A stretch of DNA of 29,260 nt. Source: Clostridiales bacterium (GTDB taxonomy: Bacteria; Bacillota; Clostridia; Oscillospirales; Acutalibacteraceae). Within the stretch, counting starts at the first letter, position 1. Each line of letters begins with the position of its first letter. Shown here in pieces: positions 8,335 through 15,575 of the stretch. The notes below the pieces were generated by a model. The model worked only from the letters and a program-made list of their open reading frames with translations. It searched no databases and was not told the DNA's origin. The position numbers and the translations under genes are program-made. Where the stretch lies: NCBI GenBank assembly GCA_012728445.1, contig JAAYFA010000146.1, positions 1 to 29,260 on the forward strand. The letters run 5' to 3'.

Positions 8335-8363
8335 ATACTATCAGATTTTTTATAAAATTGCAA
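8335..8363 (-). promoter_or_regulatory. Promoter of rpmB
   Basis: On the minus strand, TTGCAA (8363-8358), 17 bases and TAGTAT (8340-8335) lie 33 bases before the rpmB start codon. The flanking sequence is very A/T-rich. Confidence 0.65.
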
Positions 8364-8424
8364 GAAAAATTTTTTATTTTTAGCCTATATCCTAAAATAA
8401 TTTTAGCGTTCTTTAAAAACATAC

Positions 8425-8453
8425 TTGCATTTAGAGTTCAAAAGATATATAAT
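8425..8453 (+). promoter_or_regulatory. Promoter of recA
   Basis: TTGCAT (8425-8430), 17 bases and a perfect TATAAT (8448-8453) are present. Transcription would begin near 8460, next to the LexA-like box. Confidence 0.75.
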
Positions 8454-8462
8454 TATTCAAAT

Positions 8463-8476
8463 CGAACATTTGTGCG
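8463..8476 (+). promoter_or_regulatory. LexA (SOS) box at the recA start point
   Basis: CGAACATTTGTGCG matches the Gram-positive LexA palindrome CGAAC-N4-GTTCG except for one base in the right half. It lies 9 bases after the -10 box, where LexA binding would block initiation. The position and the gene make the call strong despite the mismatch. Confidence 0.75.
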
Positions 8477-8497
8477 AATAAGAGCGGAGGAATTGTA

Positions 8498-9610
8498 ATG
8501 ACAGATAAAAAAAAGGCATTGGAAAGCGCATTGCTTCAAATCGAAAAAGCGTTCGGCAAAGGTACCATCATGCGCCTGGGCCAAAATGAGGGTATGGCCA
8601 TAGCGTCGATATCGACAGGCTCCATAACGCTTGACATAGCAACAGGTATCGGCGGTCTTCCGCGTGGCAGAATTATTGAAATTTACGGGCCGGAATCTTC
8701 CGGTAAAACAACACTTGCTTTGCATGTTGTTGCCGAGGCTCAAAAGCTTGGCGGCGAAGCGGCTTTTATTGACGCCGAGCATGCGCTTGACCCTTTATAT
8801 GCGGGGAACTTAGGTGTAGATGTAGACTCCCTTCTTGTCTCCCAGCCGGACAACGGCGAACAGGCACTTGAAATAGCGGAAGCGCTGGTGCGTTCAAGCG
8901 CCGTGGATGTTGTGGTTATCGACTCGGTCGCCGCCCTTGTACCCCGTGCGGAAATTGAGGGTGAAATGGGGGATTCCCATGTGGGTCTGCACGCAAGGCT
9001 TATGTCCCAAGCGCTGCGCAAACTTGCCGGTGCCATTGCAAAATCTAATACCATCATCATCTTTATAAACCAGTTGCGTGAAAAAATAGGCATTTCCTAC
9101 GGAAATCCGGAGACGACGACGGGCGGCCGCGCACTTAAATTTTATTCTTCGATAAGGATTGACGTTCGCCGTATCGAGCAGCTCAAGGGTGCGAACAATG
9201 AGTTCATTGGTTCCAGAACCAGAGCGAAAGTTGTGAAAAATAAAGTTGCTCCGCCATTCAAACAAGGGGAGTTTGATATTATGTACGGATTGGGAATTTC
9301 AAAGGAAGGCGAAATTCTTGATTTAGGCGTCCAGTTAGACATGATTAAAAAAAGCGGATCATGGTTTTCTTACGGAGATATCAGACTTGGCCAGGGCCGT
9401 GACAATGCAAAAGACTTTTTTATGCAGAATCCGGATGTTGCGGCCGAACTAGAAGCCCTCATCAGAGAAAATGCGGCAGAAGTTTTAGAACTCAGCAAAA
9501 AACGACCTGTAAAAGTGCCGGTGACGACGCAACCCGCCCCTGTGCGTGAAGAAACAACGAAAGCCGGCGCAAGAGCAAAGCTCGACATAGCGGTTGATGA
9601 CGAAGACTAG
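8498..9610 (+). CDS. recA: Recombinase RecA
   Basis: The 370-residue RecA forms filaments on single-stranded DNA, drives strand exchange, and triggers LexA self-cleavage. The ATG at 8498 follows CGGAGG (8485-8490). It begins KKKALESALLQIEKAFGKG and has Walker A GPESSGKTT (64-72). It also carries V-V-V-I-D-S-V-A-A-L-V-P (Walker B region), the Q-A-L-R-K-L loop and TGGRALKFYSS. The C-terminus is acidic (VDDED), as usual. The stop is TAG, one of two genes in the window that use it as a true end. It heads recA-recX-rimO-pgsA. The cinA gene often found between pgsA and recA in Firmicutes is not here. Confidence 0.99.
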   Translation: MTDKKKALESALLQIEKAFGKGTIMRLGQNEGMAIASISTGSITLDIATGIGGLPRGRIIEIYGPESSGKTTLALHVVAEAQKLGGEAAFIDAEHALDPLYAGNLGVDVDSLLVSQPDNGEQALEIAEALVRSSAVDVVVIDSVAALVPRAEIEGEMGDSHVGLHARLMSQALRKLAGAIAKSNTIIIFINQLREKIGISYGNPETTTGGRALKFYSSIRIDVRRIEQLKGANNEFIGSRTRAKVVKNKVAPPFKQGEFDIMYGLGISKEGEILDLGVQLDMIKKSGSWFSYGDIRLGQGRDNAKDFFMQNPDVAAELEALIRENAAEVLELSKKRPVKVPVTTQPAPVREETTKAGARAKLDIAVDDED

Positions 9611-9666
9611 AACTCATCTGCGTTTCATTACCCGGTTTTCCGGTTTGGGGTGACGATTCTAACATT

Positions 9667-10287
9667 ATGATAATTACGGCAAAAAAAGGCAGAGGCACCA
9701 AAATGCATCTGTTTATTGATGACGAGTACAATTTTACAGTTACTGCCGATTTCTGGTTTTCTTCGGCATTTAACTCAGGTGACAGAGTAAACGAAGAAGA
9801 GCTAAGGTTATTCAAAGCAAAAGCAGAAGACCGCAAAGCCTTCAACAAAGCCCTGAACATTATCTGCCGGCGTGACCACAGCGAAAGAGAGCTGCAAGAA
9901 AAACTGTCAAAAACTGTTGATAAAGCATCCGCTGTAGCGGCTGTGAAAAAAGCGGCAGATTTGGGACTAGTTAATGATGAGTCTTTTGCTGAAAAATATG
10001 CACAAGAACTTTTTTCCAGAAAAGGCTACAGTCCCGCTAGAATTCGTATGGAACTTCTTCGCAAAGGGATTTCGCGCGACCTTGCGGACAGAGTTGCCAA
10101 TGGGATAGAGTTTAACCCACAAGAGCGAATTGCTGAGCTGCTAAGCAGCCGATTTGTGCGTCAAATCGCCGATGAAAAAGGCAGGGAGCGCACCTGCAAC
10201 TCGCTTGCCAGGCTTGGGTACAGTTATTCGGATATCCGAAACGCAATGAGAGAAATCGATATAGAGCTGCCGTCGGATGATGATTAG
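9667..10287 (+). CDS. recX: Regulatory protein RecX
   Basis: The 206-residue protein is the RecX modulator of RecA filaments. It has helical triple repeats typical of the family: a first repeat with ALNIICRRDHSERELQEKL, a second with DESFAEKYAQ and RKGYSPARIRMELLRKGI, and a third near the C-terminus with LARLGYSYSDIRNAM. The ATG at 9667 starts the family-like N-terminus (MIITAKKGRG). Its ribosome site is weak: GGGGTGA lies about 13 bases upstream, so expression may depend on recA translation nearby. It follows recA by 56 bases without a clear terminator. The stop is TAG, and the same frame is open from there into rimO. Confidence 0.93.
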   Translation: MIITAKKGRGTKMHLFIDDEYNFTVTADFWFSSAFNSGDRVNEEELRLFKAKAEDRKAFNKALNIICRRDHSERELQEKLSKTVDKASAVAAVKKAADLGLVNDESFAEKYAQELFSRKGYSPARIRMELLRKGISRDLADRVANGIEFNPQERIAELLSSRFVRQIADEKGRERTCNSLARLGYSYSDIRNAMREIDIELPSDDD

Positions 10288-10329
10288 TATACAAAATATT
10301 TATTTTACATTAAAGGCAGGAGTTTGTTT

Positions 10330-11661
10330 ATGCCGTATAGAATCGGATTGATATCGCTTGGATGTTCAAAAAATCAGGTGGATGCAGAGATTATGCTTGC
10401 CGCTCTTGATAAGGACGGTTTTGAAATCGTCGATTATTTAGACGGAGCAGACGCGGTGATCATCAATACCTGTGGGTTTATTGATGATGCAAAAAGAGAG
10501 TCCATAGAAAACATCCTTGAAGTTGTGCAGTTGAAAAACGAAGGTACGGTTGGTTCAATCATTGTGACCGGCTGTCTGTCACAGCTGGTTAAAGACGAGA
10601 TTTTTAAAGAGATTCCGGAAGTTGACGCTGTTTTTGGAATAGGAGCCAATGCGGATATAGCCGCTCTGGTCCGCAGTGTGGTTGAAGGTGAAAAATTGTC
10701 GCTTTTTCCATCACGAAAAGGCCTACCGTTAAACGGCGACAGAGTTTTAACAACACCGGAGTACTGGGCATATTTAAGGGTAGCAGACGGCTGCTCAAAC
10801 TGTTGCAGCTATTGTACGATTCCTGCTATCCGCGGTGGATTTAGAAGCCGTGAATTGGAAGACCTTCTTGATGAAGCAAAATGTTTGGCCGATAAAGGCG
10901 TAAAAGAGCTAATCCTTATCGCTCAAGATACAACGAGTTATGGTCTGGATTTATATGGGCGGCTTGCTTTGCCCGAACTTCTTGAAAAGTTGAGCGCAAT
11001 CCCCGGCATTCAGTGGTTGCGCCTGATGTATTGTTACCCCGACAAGGTTACGAATGAGCTAATTGAAACAATTGCCAATAACCCGAAAGTGCTGCACTAT
11101 ATCGATTTGCCTATTCAACACATTGACGACAGCATTCTAAACGCAATGAATCGAAAAACTTCAGAGGAAGAAATAAAAAATCTGCTGCATAACATTCGCA
11201 CAAGAATACCGGATATGGTTATCAGAACAACCGTTATTACCGGCTTCCCCGGTGAAGGGGAAGATGAGTTTGAGCATCTTGCAGTATTTTTAAAAGAAAC
11301 CGCTTTTGATCGTCTCGGTTGTTTTGCGTTTTCACCGCAAAACGGAACACCGGCTTTCGACATGCCGGGGCAAGTTGATGAAAAAACAAGTCAACACCGT
11401 GCGGAACTCATCATGCAAGACCAATATGAGACGATGAACGCTATCAACGAAAAACAAGTCGGCAAAACTTTCAAAGTTCTTGTTGAAGGGTACGATAACT
11501 ATACAGACAGCTATTATGGCCGCTCCTATATGGATGCGCCGGAAATAATAGATTGTTCCATACTCTTTACATCACCGGAAAGTCTTGACGAAGGCGATTT
11601 TGTTGAGGTGGAAGTTTTTGATGTATCCGATTATGACCTATTGGGCAAGACTGTAGATTAA
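10330..11661 (+). CDS. rimO: Ribosomal protein S12 methylthiotransferase RimO
   Basis: The 443-residue radical-SAM enzyme adds a methylthio group to an aspartate of ribosomal protein S12. The ATG at 10330 is chosen because AGGAG (10318-10322) is 7 bases away; a TTG at 10324 is too close. The UPF0004 domain has cluster cysteines C12, C48 and C82 (G-C-S-K-N, N-T-C-G-F, T-G-C-L). The radical-SAM motif is C155-x3-C159-x2-C162 in CSNCCSYCTIP. The C-terminal TRAM domain follows (about 375-443). L-G-C-S-K-N and the A-D-G-C-S-N-x-C form separate RimO from the MiaB found later in the window. It sits between recX and pgsA, a common Firmicute arrangement. Confidence 0.97.
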   Translation: MPYRIGLISLGCSKNQVDAEIMLAALDKDGFEIVDYLDGADAVIINTCGFIDDAKRESIENILEVVQLKNEGTVGSIIVTGCLSQLVKDEIFKEIPEVDAVFGIGANADIAALVRSVVEGEKLSLFPSRKGLPLNGDRVLTTPEYWAYLRVADGCSNCCSYCTIPAIRGGFRSRELEDLLDEAKCLADKGVKELILIAQDTTSYGLDLYGRLALPELLEKLSAIPGIQWLRLMYCYPDKVTNELIETIANNPKVLHYIDLPIQHIDDSILNAMNRKTSEEEIKNLLHNIRTRIPDMVIRTTVITGFPGEGEDEFEHLAVFLKETAFDRLGCFAFSPQNGTPAFDMPGQVDEKTSQHRAELIMQDQYETMNAINEKQVGKTFKVLVEGYDNYTDSYYGRSYMDAPEIIDCSILFTSPESLDEGDFVEVEVFDVSDYDLLGKTVD

Positions 11662-11690
11662 TCAACGTTTACGGAAAGGGTGATTTCTCT

Positions 11691-12263
11691 TTGAACACAC
11701 CCAACAAACTAACCATTTCACGAATGTTAATAACCCCTATTTTTTTGGCTGTCATACTATGGAACACGCCACATCGTTTTTTGTTTGCCGTTATTGTGTT
11801 TTCAATAGCGGCAATAACAGATACCATTGACGGTAAATTAGCCCGTAAACGAAATGAAATAACGGTTTTTGGCAAACTTCTGGACCCGGTGGCAGATAAA
11901 ATGCTCACAACGGCTGCTTTGCTTGCCTTTATGCATTTGGGGTGGTGCAGTGTTTGGATTGTTTTTATTGTCCTTACAAGGGAATTTATTGTCACATCTA
12001 TCCGTCTTATTGCTTTATCGCAAGGCGTAGTAATTCCGGCGAATATTTGGGGCAAACTCAAGACGGTCAGTCAAATGACATTTACGATTGTGATTATGTT
12101 GCTCGCAGAGCTCGATAAAACATTCGATTTATTCGGTAAGACCATATCGATAGAATTCTCTTTGCTGTCAAACTTACTGCTCGGGATAACGGCGTTTCTC
12201 GCGAGCGTCTCGGGGGTCATTTATATTCTTCAGAGTCGAAAATCAATTGATTATTCCAAGTAA
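11691..12263 (+). CDS. pgsA: CDP-diacylglycerol--glycerol-3-phosphate 3-phosphatidyltransferase
   Basis: The 190-residue membrane enzyme makes phosphatidylglycerophosphate, the committed step to phosphatidylglycerol and cardiolipin. A TTG at 11691 is the start: it gives the family opening M-N-T-P-N-K-L-T-I-S-R, and AAAGGGTG (11675-11682) is at the right distance. The CDP-alcohol phosphotransferase motif is complete: D44, D47-G48-x2-A51-R52-x8-G61-x3-D65-x3-D69. About five to six hydrophobic helices are seen (around 12-42, 75-105, 120-140 and 150-180). It is the last gene of the recA group; the next 350 bases hold a new promoter and leader. Confidence 0.95.
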   Translation: MNTPNKLTISRMLITPIFLAVILWNTPHRFLFAVIVFSIAAITDTIDGKLARKRNEITVFGKLLDPVADKMLTTAALLAFMHLGWCSVWIVFIVLTREFIVTSIRLIALSQGVVIPANIWGKLKTVSQMTFTIVIMLLAELDKTFDLFGKTISIEFSLLSNLLLGITAFLASVSGVIYILQSRKSIDYSK

Positions 12264-12322
12264 TCGGTCCATTATGAAGGGCCTTATGATCGATTCGCAA
12301 ATATAATTTTCGTTAAAATAGG

Positions 12323-12351
12323 ATGCATTTTCGTTTATTATAGGTTATAAT
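12323..12351 (+). promoter_or_regulatory. Promoter of the cysteine T-box operon
   Basis: TATAAT (12346-12351) is perfect, with a weaker -35 ATGCAT (12323-12328) at 17 bases. Transcription would begin near 12358, leaving about 255 bases of leader before cysE. The 60 bases between pgsA and this promoter show only A/T-rich sequence and no clear terminator. Confidence 0.6.
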
Positions 12352-12380
12352 ATAAAAAACATTTTATTAAATGCATTCAA

Positions 12381-12597
12381 CGAGAAAAGTAACCGGCAAA
12401 ACACGCAGCAGAGAGGGAATTATTTGCTGAAAGATTCCTTGCGTTTAACCGGTGAAATGCACTCGCCAGCAATCGGGGGGAAAAGTGATGAGTATCCCCG
12501 GGCGGTCGGCGCCGTTATCGCCAAAGAATTATAAGCCGGAGTGGAACTGCGTTCAATCGCCTCCGCCGCCTGTAAAGGCGGTGCGTGGTTAATTTTA
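12381..12597 (+). promoter_or_regulatory. T-box riboswitch, tRNA-Cys-specific, with attenuator
   Basis: The leader has the T-box layout. A stem I region contains the AGAGAGGGAA stretch (12410-12419). The specifier is TGC (12458-12460) in GGTGAAATGC, a cysteine codon. The T-box sequence is GGAGTGGAACTGCG (12538-12551). The bulge TGGA (12542-12545) pairs with a tRNA end UCCA, fitting the U discriminator of bacterial tRNA-Cys. The antiterminator is clear: GGAG with CTCC (12561-12564), and GCG (12549-12551) with CGC (12558-12560). The competing terminator is GCCGCC (12565-12570) with GGCGGT (12577-12582), followed by a T-rich run 12589-12597. Uncharged tRNA-Cys should favour readthrough into cysE. 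The terminator arm could also pair with the GGAGGTG ribosome site, a possible second level of control. Confidence 0.9.
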
Positions 12598-12614
12598 TGG
12601 AGGTGGCGCATATA

Positions 12615-13262
12615 TTGAAGCGATTGCGTGAAGATATTGCTTGTGTTCAGGCGAGAGATCCTGCTGCCCGTTCCGCGATTGAGGTGTTTTTGCTTTACCC
12701 GGGGCTCAAGGCAATCAGGGCACATCGAAAAGCCTTTTGGTGTTTCAACCACCGACTTTTCTTTCTCGCCCGCTGGATATCACAAAGGGCTGTTCAAAAA
12801 ACCGGGATAGAAATTCACCCAGCGGCCCAAATCGGTCATCGTTTGTTTATTGACCATGGCAATGGCGTAGTTATAGGGGAAACAGTGGTTATCGGTGATG
12901 ATGTGACCATTTACCAAGGCGTTACCCTGGGTGGTACAGGGAAAGACATCGGCAAACGCCACCCGACCATTGGCAATCATGTGACAATAGGAGCCGGCGC
13001 AAAAATATTGGGTCCCTTTAAGGTTGGCGATAATTCGGTTATTGCTGCCGGTGCTGTCGTTTTGCAAGAAATCCCACCGAACTCTACCGCAGTCGGTGTA
13101 CCGGCAAGGGTAGTAAAGCGTGACGGCAAACGAATTGACGACCTTGACCAGGTTCACATACCGGACCCGGTAGCACAAGAGTTTAGCAGACTGATAACGA
13201 GAATTGAAAATCTTGAAAAAGAAATGAACAGGGCGGAGGAAAACAAAAATGCGCATTTATAA
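12615..13262 (+). CDS. cysE: Serine O-acetyltransferase
   Basis: The 215-residue enzyme makes O-acetylserine, the carbon skeleton for cysteine. The start is placed at a TTG (12615): it gives M-K-R-L-R-E-D-I, close to the usual opening, with GGAGGTGG (12599-12606) before it. In-frame ATG 12597 and GTG 12585 lie inside the leader terminator and lack a ribosome site. After the N-terminal helical part (1-60), left-handed beta-helix hexapeptide repeats run from about 60 to 175. They include I-D-H-G-N-G-V-V-I-G-E-T with the catalytic His region, GVTLGGTGK and RHPTIG. It overlaps cysS by 14 bases. It is controlled by the cysteine T-box leader. Confidence 0.95.
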   Translation: MKRLREDIACVQARDPAARSAIEVFLLYPGLKAIRAHRKAFWCFNHRLFFLARWISQRAVQKTGIEIHPAAQIGHRLFIDHGNGVVIGETVVIGDDVTIYQGVTLGGTGKDIGKRHPTIGNHVTIGAGAKILGPFKVGDNSVIAAGAVVLQEIPPNSTAVGVPARVVKRDGKRIDDLDQVHIPDPVAQEFSRLITRIENLEKEMNRAEENKNAHL

Positions 13263-14649
13263 CACTTTAACCCGAGAAAGAGAAGAACTTAAAACGATTA
13301 CCGACGGTGAGGTCAAAATATACGCCTGCGGTCCGACGGTATATAATTTTATTCATATCGGCAACGCAAGGCCACTGTGTGTTTTTGATGTTTTACGCAG
13401 GTACCTGGAATACAGGAATTATAAAGTAACCTTCGTACAAAACTTTACGGATATTGATGATAAGATTATTAAAAGCGCAAATGAAGAAGGTCTGAAATTC
13501 AGCGACATAGCCGAAAAATTTACCGAAGAGTATTGGACAGACGCAAAAGGGCTCAATGTGCGGGAGGCTACTTTTCACCCGAAAGCGACTGATAACATCA
13601 ATGAGATGATTGATATCATTGCGAGCCTTGTGGAAAAGGGCTGCGCCTATGAGGTCGATGGAGATGTTTACTTTAGCCCTTCAAAATTTGCAGAATACGG
13701 CAAACTGTCGCATCAGCCGTTGGAAGACTTGGAGTCGGGTGCACGCATTATGACGGGGGACGTCAAGCGTGAACCGATGGACTTCGCTCTGTGGAAGTCA
13801 GCAAAACCGGGCGAGCCCTTTTGGGAATCTCCTTGGGGTAATGGCAGACCGGGCTGGCATATCGAGTGTTCAGCCATGGTTCGTCGCTATTTGGGCGAAA
13901 CGATTGATATTCACTGCGGTGGGCAGGACTTGATTTTCCCGCATCATGAGAACGAAATTGCACAAAGTGAGTGCTGCAACGGCGTGCCTTTTGCGCACTA
14001 TTGGATGCACAACGGATATATCAATGTGGATAACCAAAAGATGTCAAAATCCGTAGGCAATTTCTTTACAGTGCGTGACGTGGCGGAAAAATACGGCTAT
14101 GAGCCTATCCGCTATTTGATGATTTCGTCCCACTACAGAAGCCCGGTTAATTACAGCTATGATATTATTGAGCAAAGTAAAGCGTCACTGAACCGTCTGT
14201 ACACAAGTAGGGACAACCTGGATTTCGCCGAAAAGAATGCGCCCGAAACTGCGGCAGATTCCAATTCTGAACTCATAAACTTGTTGGACAGCCGACGCGT
14301 GCAATTTATTAAAGCAATGGATGATGACCTCAACACCGCTGATGGGCTTGCGGCTATATTTGAACTTGTTAGGGATATCAACACTCAGATCATTGACAAC
14401 AGAGCATCAAAGAAAGTCTGCCGCCATGCGATGCTGGTTTTTGACGAGTTGTGCGACGTGCTCGGCATACTTTATAAACGCTCTTCCGGCAGCCTTGATG
14501 AAAAGGTGGAAGCCCTTATAGAAGCCAGAACTGCGGCGCGTGAAGCGAGGAACTGGGCGGAAGCGGATAGAATCAGGGATGAACTAAAAGAAATGGGCAT
14601 TACGCTTGAAGACACCGCTCAGGGGATCAAATGGCACAAAAAGAGCTAA
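13249..14649 (+). CDS. cysS: Cysteinyl-tRNA synthetase
   Basis: The 466-residue class I synthetase charges tRNA-Cys. The ATG at 13249 follows GGAGG (13235-13239) and overlaps the end of cysE, so translation is likely coupled. Seen motifs are C27-G-P-T-V-Y (a zinc ligand), the HIGH-type signature H36-I-G-N, GWHIECSAM with a zinc cysteine, IDIHCGGQDLIFPHHENE, and KMSKS (264-268). The C-terminal DALR-like helical region has the usual RNWAEADRIRDEL. Length is normal. Pairing with cysE under one T-box leader means low charging of tRNA-Cys raises both cysteine synthesis and the enzyme that uses it. No terminator is seen in the 41 bases before the transporter genes. Confidence 0.98.
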   Translation: MRIYNTLTREREELKTITDGEVKIYACGPTVYNFIHIGNARPLCVFDVLRRYLEYRNYKVTFVQNFTDIDDKIIKSANEEGLKFSDIAEKFTEEYWTDAKGLNVREATFHPKATDNINEMIDIIASLVEKGCAYEVDGDVYFSPSKFAEYGKLSHQPLEDLESGARIMTGDVKREPMDFALWKSAKPGEPFWESPWGNGRPGWHIECSAMVRRYLGETIDIHCGGQDLIFPHHENEIAQSECCNGVPFAHYWMHNGYINVDNQKMSKSVGNFFTVRDVAEKYGYEPIRYLMISSHYRSPVNYSYDIIEQSKASLNRLYTSRDNLDFAEKNAPETAADSNSELINLLDSRRVQFIKAMDDDLNTADGLAAIFELVRDINTQIIDNRASKKVCRHAMLVFDELCDVLGILYKRSSGSLDEKVEALIEARTAAREARNWAEADRIRDELKEMGITLEDTAQGIKWHKKS

Positions 14650-14690
14650 GCGTGATCTAAAGGAAGGACTTTGCGAAAGGGAGCTGAAGC

Positions 14691-15575
14691 ATGAAAAACG
14701 TGTTGAATAATTATCACCCTTTTGCTGCTTTTTTGCCTTTTGCTGCCGCTATCGTTTTTTCAATGCTTAGCTTCCACCCGGTGTATTCGGCAATATCCTT
14801 ACTCTGTTCTATCGTTACGGCATTAAAGATAAACGGCACAAAAGCGCTGCAGCTTACGCTTCGATTTTGTTTGCCAATCTTCCTTTTGACAGTTCTGATA
14901 AACACCGCTTTTAATAAAAACGGGATGACGGTACTGTTTTACGTGGGGGATCGGCCGATTCTTTATGAAGGTTTACTGTTCGGCCTTTGCTCCGCCGCAG
15001 CACTCAGTTCTGTGTTACTATGGTTTTCCTGCTATTCAACCATCATCGACAGCGAGAAGTTTCTGTTTCTTACAAGTCGTATTTCTCCCACTGCGGCTTT
15101 GCTTGTGTCGATGACGCTGGGACAAATCACCTTAATGCGTAAGAAAATCGAGGAAATTGACGATGCCCAAACCGGCATTTACGGTGAAGAGCGCAAAGAG
15201 TTTAAACAAAAGCTGAGGCTTGCGATGCTTAAAATATCCGTTCTACTCAGTTGGTCGATGGAAGATTCTGTGCAGACCGCAGACTCCATGCATTCCCGTG
15301 GGTATGGCACAGGCAGAATGACCAAAATGAATCCGTATGTTTTCAGTAAAAAAGACTATTGGCTTTTGTCAACAACAGTCCTGCTCCTTACACCAACCCT
15401 ACTGTTTATTATGGCGGGCAAAGCCACCTTTGTGTTTTATCCGATAACGGAATCTGTTCAATTCGACGCGATCTCTATTGCGGCGTATCTTTTTTATTTT
15501 ATTTTGCTTGCTTTGCCTTTACTCGTTGAAATGAAGGGGGCCGTTAAATGGCATTATTACATATCCAAGGTTTAA
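14691..15575 (+). CDS. ECF transporter transmembrane protein EcfT (CbiQ family)
   Basis: The 294-residue membrane protein is the T subunit of an energy-coupling-factor vitamin/metal transporter. The start follows AAAGGGAG (14676-14683). Hydrophobic helices lie at about 12-43, 55-75, 90-115, 233-255 and 265-284. The cytoplasmic coupling part has M-E-D-S-V-Q-T-A-D-S-M-H-S-R-G-Y-G, matching the Ala-Arg-Gly-type motifs that contact the ATPases. It overlaps the next gene by 28 bases. The order T, A-A', S in one operon indicates a dedicated (group I) transporter. The gene lies only 41 bases after cysS and may be read from the T-box promoter. Confidence 0.9.
   Translation: MKNVLNNYHPFAAFLPFAAAIVFSMLSFHPVYSAISLLCSIVTALKINGTKALQLTLRFCLPIFLLTVLINTAFNKNGMTVLFYVGDRPILYEGLLFGLCSAAALSSVLLWFSCYSTIIDSEKFLFLTSRISPTAALLVSMTLGQITLMRKKIEEIDDAQTGIYGEERKEFKQKLRLAMLKISVLLSWSMEDSVQTADSMHSRGYGTGRMTKMNPYVFSKKDYWLLSTTVLLLTPTLLFIMAGKATFVFYPITESVQFDAISIAAYLFYFILLALPLLVEMKGAVKWHYYISKV

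Noticed and set aside
9636..9659. Possible terminator between recA and recX
   Set aside because: Only a CCGG/CCGG 4-bp stem with a TTTT loop is present and no T-run follows, so readthrough into recX is likely.
12264..12322. AAGGGCCTT palindrome after pgsA as a terminator
   Set aside because: The palindrome is short, has no loop and no following T-run.
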